64,000 bases of DNA, taken from Druceiella hillmani. Taxonomy: Eukaryota > Arthropoda > Insecta > Lepidoptera > Hepialidae. Positions 54,101-64,000 of the stretch are shown here, one piece after another. The first letter of the stretch is position 1. Each line of letters starts with the position of its first letter. Location of the stretch: NCBI GenBank assembly GCA_039881145.1, contig JAYKKI010000037.1:21177001-21241000 (forward strand), in the 5' to 3' direction. A program made the translations under genes and the position numbers. The notes under the pieces were generated by a model that was given only the letters and a program-made list of their open reading frames with translations, did not search any database and was not told where the DNA came from.

Positions 54101-54870
54101 TATATAAAAACGAACGAAGAAAGGCAAGAAGAGATGACTTTTTATGGAAAGTAGCCCGGTATTCTGAATAGTAACTAGTGGGAAAAATTACAAAAGGATT
54201 AAAATTATAGAGTAAAATTCATTCCGACTTACCTCTAATAATACTGTAGCAATATTTTGTCCATAATACACCATACACACAAACCAAGCACTTTTACATA
54301 TAGACCAGAAAAATCACTTGTCAATTGTATATGTATTTTTTCCATATTTTTGTCTAAATTATTTAAATAATTTTCTGGTTATTTATAAATTAATAAATAA
54401 CTTTAAATTCTATAGATATCTGGCTGTTCTCAATAATTCAATAGGATAAATTGTTAAAATTTACTTAGGAATTTTATAGAAATAAAGTTCGCTAGATGAA
54501 GGAGTGTCTGCAAGGTAAGAATTTATATTTATTAAATCTTGAAAAAATGTTAAGAACAAATGATACAGCTCTGAAATTAACGATTACCTGTTGTGCAGAA
54601 ACTAGGCGTTGTATTTCAAAGTTGGAAAGTAAATGTATTTCTCCTTGACGATAATTCACATGAAAATATTTTGTATTTCACTGAGGCAATAAAGCTTTCA
54701 CTCTAGCTAATAGTAAATCTGAAGCATTGTATTGCCCACAATAATATTAAAGACATTTTGTCTATTCTATCTAGTGTAATATTTAAAATTAAATAACAAA
54801 TAAACATGACTAACTAAAATAAGAGTCTCGGTTTCCATAGTGGAAGATAATAAGGATTTTTTGTTAATAA
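51136..54870. other. AT-rich non-coding stretch
   Basis: No gene or repeat is recognised. The patch 52560-52680 is less AT-rich and carries a short frame of unknown nature. A minus-strand segment at 54233-54290 ends in a good donor but has a weak acceptor. Confidence 0.45.
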
Positions 54871-54910
54871 TACATATACACACACACACATATATATGTA
54901 GGTGTGTATG

Positions 54911-54963
<53 letters not shown>
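54871..54963. repeat. (TA)n/(CA)n/(TATG)n compound microsatellite
   Basis: TACATA and (CA)n on the left, then GTAGGTGTGTATG, then a TA run. Confidence 0.95.
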
Positions 54964-56246
54964 TTGCACCGATTTAAAGAGAAATACTATCCTCATCATA
55001 TAATTCCTGTTTTCATGAAACACTTGATCTAGTCAAGCGACTACCCTCATAAACGATTAACATTATCCCAAATATATTTTAACATCCAGAGGATTCAATT
55101 TATTTCGATGGCCATAATTCAAAAAGCAAGATGCAAAAATAAAGAATAAATACCATTCAAGTTTGTTTTAAATTTCGCAATGCATATGCTATTATTGCAG
55201 TAATAAATCAATTGCATAAATCGGTTGCATACATTTTTAAAACAATTAATCAGATTTGAAACTACAATGTTACTAGAAAAATTAGGTGCATTTGTTAGGA
55301 ATTACGACATATAGAAAATTTTTTATGAAGTCGTTAAGATTATCAGACTGGAGTGTGGTTCGAACACGATTTTAAATAGTTACATACGTAAATTTGAATA
55401 TAATCAAATAGGAAGACTATACAAATTAATTTTTTACTATACATTTTTGGTTACGTATTCAATTTAATGACTTTATAAAATATAATGAAGGAAGCAAAGT
55501 TTACCTCATACACTTGGTCTCGTTATGCGAGTAGGAAGTATAACATTTTATTAAAATCAAATATTTTTAAATTCCATTCAGTTTTATTATCAATTTATAT
55601 TTTATTCAATTTATGAGAATTATAGTCGGATTTTATTTGCCCCATGTAACTTATAAACTTTATTATGGATTACGTCGTATAAAAAAATATCCGAGCACTT
55701 TTTATAAATTCAATTGTAAGTATTATAATATTATAACTATTTCTACCTCTATTTCAAAATTTATTAAATCCTAATACTTCTAAAAAGTTATATTATTTCT
55801 CAAAGTGTTTTTTGTCGGTACGCCATATGTTTCTTAATCCTTCATCAAAAAATGGTGTTTTAAAAATGTTTTAGCTATTGTTTTGAAACTGCCATCATCG
55901 CTAATGACAAAAATTAAAAAAAAAATTTTAATTTTTTGAGTAAACTATTTATGTTTTGTAACTTGCAAATTATTTGCACAGCCCAGCTAGTATTGTATAA
56001 AATGCATTTGCTAAAATCTAACTTCCAAAAATAAAAGTAATTTGCAATCGAGGAAAATTCGGCAAACGGAAGTGGCAATTTCCTGTTCAATTGCCGAGTC
56101 CTCGTGTATGCAAACCGGGGGGTGGTGAAAAGGTAGAAGAATTTAATTTCAATTGAGAGCCATATCGTGACCTTAAATTAAATTATTGGTTTTTCATTTA
56201 GGAGCGATATGTTTTTGTCAGCGTCTAACGGCGTCTGGGATTTATT
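54964..56246. other. non-coding stretch
   Basis: A GC-richer patch (56040-56130) contains CAAACCGGGGGGTGG and several CAATTTCC/CAATTGCC-like words. No frame or RNA is recognised. Confidence 0.45.
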
Positions 56247-56299
56247 AAATATAGTCCGATATGGTCTTCGCTATCGAAGACCATATCGGGCCTATATTT
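56247..56299. repeat. hairpin, 24-bp arms, 4-nt loop
   Basis: AAATATAGTCCGATATGG... (56247-56270) pairs with 56275-56299 around CTAT, with a single small indel/mismatch next to TCCG/CGGGCC. A 4-nt loop on a 24-bp stem is very tight. Confidence 0.92.
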
Positions 56300-56342
56300 A
56301 GAGAGAATTTAAAATTAACTAACGATTTCTTATATGATTACC

Positions 56343-56355
56343 ATATCGTAAATAC
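56343..56355 (+). repeat. 13-bp target-site duplication, left
   Basis: ATATCGTAAATAC, repeated exactly at 56636-56648 on the other side of the fold-back element. Confidence 0.8.
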
Positions 56356-56435
56356 ACAATTAAATGAAACTATGTGATGTAGTATTACTGAAACTACGTG
56401 ATGTAGTATTATTTCTACTTTCTTTAAGTTCTTTA

Positions 56436-56476
56436 CCACGACCTAGGTTTCATTGTATTACAACATCTTCAGGTGG
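56436..56476 (-). ncRNA. hammerhead-ribozyme-like fold, best-preserved copy
   Basis: On the minus strand, stem I CCAC/GTGG is intact, the core CTGAAGA matches CTGANGA exactly, stem II GTTG/CAAT keeps four pairs (one G-T), GAAAC is present, stem III is ACC/GGT and the triplet is GTC. As in the other copies, one extra T separates the core from stem II. It is the only copy with both core and stem I intact. The very short stem III is typical of hammerheads that act as dimers in Penelope-like elements. The identity as a ribozyme is inference. Confidence 0.5.
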
Positions 56477-56506
56477 GCTAGCAGCTATTATATCTTTGCT
56501 AATAGC

Positions 56507-56547
56507 CCACCTGAAGATGTTGGAGTACAACGAAACCTAGGTCATGA
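56507..56547 (+). ncRNA. hammerhead-ribozyme-like fold, stem I weakened
   Basis: The core CTGAAGA (56511-56517), GAAAC (56532-56536) and GTC (56541-56543) are kept, and stem II GTTG/CAAC is intact. The 3' strand of stem I is ATGA instead of GTGG, leaving only two of four pairs. It is in inverted orientation to the copy at 56436-56476. Confidence 0.42.
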
Positions 56548-56635
56548 TACAGAACTTAAATAAAGTTGAAATAATACGTAGTTTCATTCAATTGTGAATA
56601 ATGAATTTCTACAAAATTAACGCCAAATATATTCA

Positions 56636-56648
56636 ATATCGTAAATAC
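56636..56648 (+). repeat. 13-bp target-site duplication, right
   Basis: Exact second copy of ATATCGTAAATAC. Confidence 0.8.
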
Positions 56649-58393
56649 TCTAAACTATATCCTTTGTACACACTAAAATTTATTATATCGGATTAGTATA
56701 TGGTGATGAATATTTTTTTCTTTAATTTTTTTATGTATAACGATATCGTGGTAGAATTTTTTCCGATTGCTATACATCGTAAATTGAATATTCTCGTTAC
56801 AACCATCAATATTTAAAAAAACAGGTCAACGTTTTTTGTATGTGTATGTAAATGTCAATGATGGGGACTAACTAGGATGGAGTAATGTAGAAGTGTGTGT
56901 AATATAATCTTACGTGATATCATAAATTATTTTAAATTTATATTCTAATTTACCTTATATTTACACATATATTTAGTATATTACATTCTATATAAAAATG
57001 TTAAAAGTTCCATATTTAAAAAAAAATTATTTAATAAGAGACTAAAAAAGAAAGAAATTACGAAAGAGAGAAATTAAAAAAGTAACTTGAAAATCTCTAA
57101 TGTCAGAAAAATATTTTCCTCTTTATAATGAATAATTATTTATTTGTTAATATATGTTTCATAAATTAATTATACTTGCATTAATCTCTCAAATATTTTA
57201 AAATTTTATTTTGTATAAAAATAAAAATTTCATTTTATCGTTGTTGCTTACAAAACTCCATTATTTAACATAGTCAAACATAGACTGTCATATTAGTCTC
57301 CAACTCAAGCATATTTTCTGGTTGCCGTTGCGAATGCGAATACTTAACGTACACATGATTAATTAAATAAGGTTTTCGGGTCTGGTCGATCAAATGTTAC
57401 TAATATTATAAACGGTTATTAAACAGGGAATAGAATTGTTGGAGCCTTTTAGAGAAATTATCTGTTTTTATTAATTTTTTAGGCAAACTTCCTTTTGAAC
57501 AAAGATCTATAAATTGTTAACTGAATTTTATTGACTCAAATCGTTATTTAAATAAATTTTTAGTGTTTACTCCTTAAGAATCGATTTTCATATATAGCGG
57601 CCAGTATGAAGTTTTACGAGGAGTAAAATCAGAAGTTCTAAGCGTACGAAGTTCAGAGCGTTAAAAAAGTATAACAGTTAGGTGGGCTCACTACGCAACG
57701 ATTCCGAGCATCTTTACTTTATATCAATATATATATTTGGTATTTTCTTATGGCGACACATAGTTTACTATCCTTCGCTTATATTAAGATGTAATCATTA
57801 AATGTCATTATGTATGAATAAGTGGTGTCTTCTATCCTACAAATTAAAAAAGTCCCTTTTAATTTTAACTTCTTAGGCTGACATTACCAAATGTTTTAAA
57901 TTTTTTTTATATAAATTTGATCTTCATTATTTGTGTTTTACTTGAAAATAATTATATTTTCATCATTTTTTATTAAAAAATTTCCATTTACATTTAATGA
58001 TGTTGATTTTTATATTTATATACAGCGTTACCTATTTTATACATTCCAAGACAATCGTACTTAAGGAGTAAACTCCAATAGCGCCTCGGATTTGACACGC
58101 ACAAATTTATTCTTTTAAATAGTAAATATTTCCTTTAAAATTACTTATTTAAACTATTATTTTTACCCAGTTACAAATATCGATAAGATTTTCAAACTTT
58201 AAATGGTAATATCATCTATTAACTTGAGGATGCTTGGAGCAATTTGATAAATATAAAATTTTGTATATACTATAATAATATTTCTAACCCGGTTTAAGTT
58301 TGTGGATCCCAAATTTTATGCGAGCGCTTTTAAACCAATTTACTTTTTTAACAATTATTTATATTGATAATGTATTAGATATTCAGTACATTT
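56649..58393. other. AT-rich non-coding stretch
   Basis: No gene is recognised. A less AT-rich patch (57595-57710) has no open frame of interest. Confidence 0.5.
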
Positions 58394-58462
58394 TTTGTGA
58401 CTTTTTCAGCAATATTTCTACTATATAGATATTAGTAGAAATATTGCTGAAAAAGTCACAAA
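58394..58462. repeat. perfect hairpin, 30-bp arms, 9-nt loop
   Basis: The arms at 58394-58423 and 58433-58462 are exact reverse complements (TTTGTGACTTTTTCAGCAAT...) around TATAGATAT. Confidence 0.95.
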
Positions 58463-59458
58463 GATACTATATTATCTTATGTGATATTCTAAATTTTTTT
58501 CTGAAATTCTTGCATCTTATCCGTTCAACTTATTTTCCACATATTCAAAAGTAAAAAAATTATTTTGATTTCACCGGAGTTGGCCTTTCCAAAATTACTA
58601 AATAAAAAAAAAATGTTTTTCAATTTTTGTTTTGAAATTTAAAGAATAATTACAAAAATGTTTAATTACTTTCTTACAAAATTTGGTAAGACTGTTAATT
58701 AACTATGTTATACATTTCGTTACTATCTCTAGTTCGTTTAAAATATCGCATTGTTACTTACATGTTTTAATACTACGCACTATTCAGTAGCCAGTCATCC
58801 AAATGGCTTGCACACTTTTATGGAGATATCAAAAATTTTAAATAATGACACAAAATACACATGCATTCATATGTTTTGTGCAATAAGATTAATGAACATA
58901 GGTTAGTTTACAGAACATAATACCTAACATTTTGAGTCATAAGGAATAAAGAATAACAGAATACAAATATCTTGCCGTCGACAACTCGTTGAGTAATCGA
59001 TAAAAAGCTTTCACTTATTCTTCAGGGGAGGCAGGCGCCATCCATTGATTTGTTCACCTTTTACTTTTCGCAATGTCAACGCGCCGATACAAGGCCTCAA
59101 TTCCTCATTTCCTACGAAATCAAGAAACAGTTTATTTTATTTTTGATGAAATAGTTTCTACCTTGTTCATTACATTTTTTAAATTAGTTCTTCAAACCAA
59201 TTTTTTATTATGTATTATAAGCTAGGTTTTAAAGTAAAACATTATGTTATTTTGAAAGTAAACATACTTTTATGTTGTTGCTCTACGCTCAATCTATCAT
59301 ATTTTTCATAAAGCGTCTGACTTAAAGGCGTGTAATTTGGCTTGCTTATAAAATATATCAACCTAGATATTTAGGCAATGGTGAAAATTATAGAAATAGT
59401 TATTTGGCAATTTTGGAGAGAGCTAGCCTGGTAAAACAAAAATCACATTTTGGTTTGA

Positions 59459-59460
<2 letters not shown>
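58463..59460. other. non-coding stretch
   Basis: A GC-richer patch (59020-59100) follows an acceptor-like TTATTCTTCAG and has one open frame of about 35 codons. No donor follows, so it is not called as an exon. Confidence 0.45.
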
Positions 59461-59509
<49 letters not shown>

Positions 59510-59517
59510 CATATATA
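59461..59517. repeat. (TA)n microsatellite
   Basis: A TA run ending in TACATACATATATA. Confidence 0.95.
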
Positions 59518-60121
59518 CTTTATTGCATGTTACTGATACGCACTGCAAATGTTTCTTTTGCAATAATTAAAGAAAATTATTATATTATGTAAATACATTA
59601 CCAATATTATATTTCATTGAAATATTTTCTTCACTTTAGGGTAATGTAATAATAAACATTGTTGTTCTTACAGAAGAACAAAACAGTGTTGTTCTTAATA
59701 AAAACGATTCGGTCGGGTATTTATTATTTTTTTATATATATTTGATGAAATATGTTTAGTAGATTCTAACATATTCATGAAGATATACTGCTCTAAGGCA
59801 ATCCAATATCAAATAAAATATCTGATCATCTTAATAGTATAGTCTGTGAAGTTTGAAAAGTTTATGACTGTCAAATATGCCCACGTTACTTTTAACAAGT
59901 TGGACTTGTAATATCGAAAATTTGTTCGTATAATAAAATGTAGTGTTTAAGGATTTTCGATCTTTGGATAAATATTTTTTTTGTTTTACGTCTAGAACAA
60001 CCATGGTTACAAAACTGTTTTAACTACTTTCCCCATATTTCCTTGATTTATGATTAATATAGTACACATAGACTGTATTTTCTATTAAAATAATTTGACA
60101 AAAGAATTAAAAAAACTTCGG
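59518..60121. other. non-coding stretch
   Basis: An imperfect local repeat of TGTTGTTCTTA occurs near 59658-59698. Nothing else is seen. Confidence 0.5.
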
Positions 60122-60174
60122 TTTACTAACATGAAGTGAATTCCCAAAGTTTGCTAACATGAAGTGAATTCCCA
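60122..60174 (+). repeat. tandem duplication, 2 x 25 bp, period 28
   Basis: ACTAACATGAAGTGAATTCC and its near-identical copy (one substitution) occur in tandem with a 3-bp spacer. Confidence 0.85.
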
Positions 60175-62313
60175 GTGGTTCTTCGCTCTCATTTCTTAAT
60201 AAAGACACCCTGAAAATACTAAATTTTTAAAAATTACTTGTCTGAATTTATTGCAATGTAAATAAAAAAATTTATCTCTCCACTTATATTAGAATTTATA
60301 CGTAAACAATTAGAAAATGAATAAATTTTCCGATAATCTTAATTATTTTAAATAGAAATTATTTTGTAATAATATATTACTCTGTTCCTTGGTCGTATTA
60401 AGTTTAACGTTACACACAAATCTGCTTTATGGGCACAAAAAAAAACATTTCGATGTCCAAAAAGCCTGTTTGAAATATTTTGATTATACGAGAAATATTA
60501 TGATTTTGCAAGATTTTGACAATATAGAGGCTTAAATCTGCTGAAACATATGATTTTTTCTATATACACCTTATTTCGACGTTCATATCCAAAAAAGTTT
60601 TTGGATGAATTTGCCAAAAATTGTTCTACTTTCCTTTAAAAATAAATTGTTACCAAGGTTTTCTTTTATTTTATTTAGGAATTTAAAATTGTACATTCTT
60701 GTAGAATTGCAAAGCCTAAAATCTATAAAATTTAAATCATTTCTTTGTTTCTAGAGGAATCTTCAACTAATCTAAATTTCATTATCCACAATTTTTATTT
60801 TTCAGCTCTCAACATAAAAGTAAGTTCTTAAATTATGTAACAACTGTGTCCTTTGTCAAAAATTACCTAAGTTTTGAAAGTAAACCAATTTGTACCTAAT
60901 GTTTCAATGTATCGATATAAGGTCGTTTTTATTTTTTCTAAGTCTTGGAAAAGAAATTGGTATCTCCGCGTGTTGTTCTTTTTAAAACTTATCAAATTAG
61001 AATATCTGCAAATATATTTGCGTAACCCTAAACTCTAGAATTCACAGTTGACTTTCGGTACAACTTAATGTGGTACGTTTTTAGTAGTAGAGGCATCTCA
61101 TTTTCCATTTTTTATAGTTTACACTGGAAAATTATCCTTAATTATATTTTATTTCAAAGCTCGTCTTTTAAAATGGCTTCCCCTTGATAAGACAGAACAT
61201 CAATTTTAATAGGCCAACATTCTTTCATGAATAAAAATTTGTCGGCAATTATACAAGAAACTGGATCGTTTCGATGAAAAGATTCCTGTACATATCGCAG
61301 TACAGAAACTATCAAAATTAGCAATAAAATTTTGTATTCTGCTATAAGAAATTAATTTTTTTGCAAAGCAAAATAAATCGGGCAACCGGTGCTGGTATAT
61401 TTTTATTGGTGTATTGAAAACGATCAAATAACTTAAAATATTGATTGAGTAGAATCGGTCCTAGACTGAAACGCTAATTAATGAGAATCGGGCATATAAA
61501 CGTAATTTCTTACAAACCCTTTTCATTCTAAGCTGATAGCATAAAACTGTTTTTGATGCTATTAATTCGTAAAAAACTTTTGTAATTTTTTTATAATAAT
61601 TCGAGTATCCTTTTCGACTAAATCCAATACTGAGTATAACAAATCTGATGACGATGGTGAGCTCAAAATATTATTTTAAATATTATCTTGGAAGAATTAA
61701 AACTTAATCAGCGTTTATGGCCAATGAAATCCTGGTTTTGGTTGTTTGTTACCAATTAGTTAATAGAACATGTTAGCTCATATTGAATTATAACTAACAT
61801 TAAATGTACAGGCTTTATTTTTTATGTACAATAAAATAATTATAAAATATAGGGAAACTTTATTTTCCGTGCTCTGAAAAAAAGTTTCTTCTTATTATTT
61901 TACACATCTATATTTTTAAAACTATATCTGAATAAAATTATATATTCCTATAACATATTTTGAAGTAAAATTTGCGAAAATCATGAATTATTTTACGAAT
62001 ATTTTTTTGTGCACAACATGAAAATTTTTAGAAATCATTCCAACGCGATACATTGGCAGCTATTTAATCACATATCAAATAATATTCGTTTATAAATTCA
62101 GAAAAATTGTTACCAAATAATTTACAAGGTAAATGTAAGCAGAGTGCATTATGTAATATTAAATTTTGCACTTAATACAATATATTTAATATTAATAAAT
62201 TTAATATAAATCTGGTCTCGGACGCTATCATAAAACCACATGAACATACAAAATAACATGTGTCGTTATATTTATAATAACAATGGATTTCAACAACTTG
62301 CTTATAGTAAGCA
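60175..62313. other. AT-rich non-coding stretch
   Basis: A 14-base segment (60806-60819) is flanked by an excellent acceptor and a donor, but it is too short to support. The minus-strand frame at 61206-61427 has no motif. Confidence 0.5.
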
Positions 62314-62357
62314 ATAATTTATCTGTGATCATACTATAATTTATCTGTGATTATAAC
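62314..62357 (+). repeat. tandem duplication, 2 x 22 bp
   Basis: ATAATTTATCTGTGATCATA and an adjacent copy with a few substitutions at its end. Confidence 0.8.
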
Positions 62358-64000
62358 TCTGCTGCCAATACAGTATTTGAAATAAGTGTGGTCTTAATTT
62401 TATCTACAATTATTTATCTACCAACACAGAAATTAAACAATTTGCATGCGTATTATACAACATAATGACCAAGAAAATAATTTGCCATCTTTTATTTCTT
62501 ACATGAAAATTAATCGTATTCTATATAGTCAACGGCATTGTCGCAGATTTATTTGTCGTGTCATTGTCGACAATAAGACGCTTTGTTTTGCAATAGCCAC
62601 TGACGGTTGTAGTACATGGTTTACTCAAATATCTTGTCTAAGTCCCGAATTGTATATATGGTAGAAATTAATGGATTAGTGTCATAGTAGGTTTTGTCTT
62701 ATTTATTGTTAAACGAGTTAAATTACGATTTCTTTGATTATTTTCTTTTTTGTTATTGAATTGCAAATTATAATACTTCGTTTTTTATGCAGTTATCATC
62801 AATTCTTGAGCCATATTACATTACAAAACTAATCGATGCTGAATATCTCTTGCTTTATTTTGAACTAAAATATGGTACCTGTTATTTGTCGCCATGAAAC
62901 GAATTCCTTAAGGACTGTTATTTTAATAAATAAATAAGTAATATTTCTAAATGTATGACCGAAAAAGAATAAAATTTATATCAGAATATTTGAATTCCAT
63001 ATTGTATATAATTTAATCCTGCATATCACAGATAAAATTCAGGAACTATATAAATCGTCAAGTAGGGCGTGAAATGAGTCATAATTTTTACGACCTTCAG
63101 TTTCACAGTAAAAAGTACGTTTTCAGCGTTTATTGAAAGGCTGCGTGGAGGAGTTTCTACGTTATGTTTTATTAAATTTTCCTTAATACGCACTTTTAAG
63201 AGAGAAAACTGGTTTGTGGAAATTTATCTCATGAATTTGCAATTTTCATTACTAGTATAATCATTTTTTCGTTTTGTCTGAAAAAATAGTCACTTATTCT
63301 ATTTCATATTTTAACTTGATAGATCCATAAATTTTCTAGCAATTTAAATTGAATTGTTTCGTATGTATTTCAAAATCTCTGATCACAAGATTGTTGTTGT
63401 AAGTCATCGAAAATTTTTCATGCTAAAATTTTGTAATTAATTAACGAAGTAGTTTTGTTCACTTAGCATTTTCCTTAACAAAATGTAACCTTGATTTACA
63501 TGAAGATTGATATTATTATCTATTTAATTATACATTGTAAAAAGTTTTTAGCTATTGCCAACATTTTAAAAAATCCTCCTATTTATTTTAGTTTTGTCTC
63601 ACTTTTTTAAATGAACCGTTCCTTTTAGAAATCAAAATATTATATTATTAAAAATAAATAATGAAGAAATAATATAATAGGCATGGAAAGTTTTCATGAA
63701 TATTTTAGAGGGAGGTTTAAAAAGTAAATTGGGTAAAATATTATGTAGAGGGAATAAAAATAAAGTAATTTATTAAAATAATATCGAATAAAAAAATTCT
63801 TTAACTTTCAATTTGAGAATTTACTAAATAGAAAAAAAATATTCCGGGATATACGGTATAAGTCAATTGAATTTTTTTGATCTATATCAGGATAATCGAT
63901 TTTCAAGTTTTAAAAAAATAAAATTAACTCTTGTACATGCATGAATAGAAAATATTTGTCACCTTGAGTAAAATTAATTTAAAAAGCATTCTAGATAAAG
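62358..64000. other. AT-rich non-coding stretch
   Basis: The plus-strand frame at 62446-62664 includes RRFICRVIVDNKTLCFAIAT, which is mildly coding-like but has no family match and no splice context. Nothing else is seen up to the window end. Confidence 0.45.

Larger units (their letters stand above)
56356..56635. mobile_element. fold-back Penelope-like short retroelement, copy B
   Basis: A 280-bp element between perfect 13-bp direct repeats. It is made of two inverted arms. The left arm (to about 56480) is the reverse complement of the right arm (from about 56492), joined at a TATTATATCTTTGCTA centre. Each arm carries a hammerhead-like block. The right arm continues through the same 3' tail as copy A (GTGAATAATGAATTTCTACA, 56596-56615). 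The left arm shows a tandem partial duplication of a 22-bp unit (56366-56387 and 56390-56411). The long target duplication argues for insertion by retrotransposition rather than by a TA-type transposase. Inverted or tandem terminal repeats with hammerheads are known for Penelope-like elements. The assignment is inference from structure. Confidence 0.7.

Noticed and set aside
54233..54290. Minus-strand exon-like segment ending GAG before GTAAGT
   Set aside because: The acceptor side is weak and the open frame is short. Splice-like donors are expected by chance at this length.
59030..59110. GC-richer segment after an acceptor-like site
   Set aside because: No donor follows and the frame ends in AT-rich read-through.
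60806..60819. 14-base micro-exon between strong acceptor and donor
   Set aside because: Cannot be supported without transcripts. Such coincidences are expected in AT-rich DNA.

Overview
The window is about 70% A+T eukaryotic nuclear DNA. It has no operons, no long open frames, many TA and CA microsatellites and several decayed transposable elements. The element families (a Tc1/mariner-type transposase with a DUF4817-like N-terminus, a P-element/THAP9-type transposase, an RTE-like retroposon tail and a Penelope-like short repeat) point to an arthropod, most likely an insect. I cannot name the species. Most of the window is intergenic or intronic, and I found no intact protein-coding gene.

Layout. 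1-8.6 kb is AT-rich non-coding DNA with one weak exon candidate (4495-4582) and a pair of octamer (POU) motifs near 8.5 kb. 8687-9209 is a long imperfect inverted repeat around a TA microsatellite. 11.7 kb holds a long hairpin. 12.16-13.42 kb is a broken mariner-like element set in a TA microsatellite. Directly after it, 13.79-15.54 kb is a heavily frameshifted P-element/THAP9-like transposase relic. 15.5-29 kb is quiet apart from an exon candidate (21714-21820), a tRNA-like SINE head (23630-23700) and a diverged dispersed repeat (26.56-26.96 kb). Two direct copies of a 337-bp repeat lie at 29.46 and 31.77 kb. Two copies of a ~0.8-0.95 kb retroposon-like repeat lie at 37.69 and 50.18 kb. Near 47.0-47.4 kb, on the minus strand, there is a short decayed coding-like segment of unknown family.

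The most notable signal is a short repeat present at 49987-50161 and 56356-56635. The second copy is a fold-back with two inverted arms and lies between perfect 13-bp direct repeats. Each of the three arms carries a block that folds like a small hammerhead ribozyme, with a CTGAAGA-type core, GAAAC, a tiny stem III and a GTC cleavage triplet, as known from Penelope-like retroelements. One extra base in the core makes activity uncertain.

A second recurring theme is a set of unrelated hairpins with perfect or near-perfect arms of 13-32 bp and loops of 2-23 nt (11738, 19425, 24197, 39593, 41206, 48287, 49987, 56247, 58394). The longest of these look like products of local template switching, or like miRNA-type hairpins. 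The exon candidates have incompatible phases, so I do not join them into a gene model.
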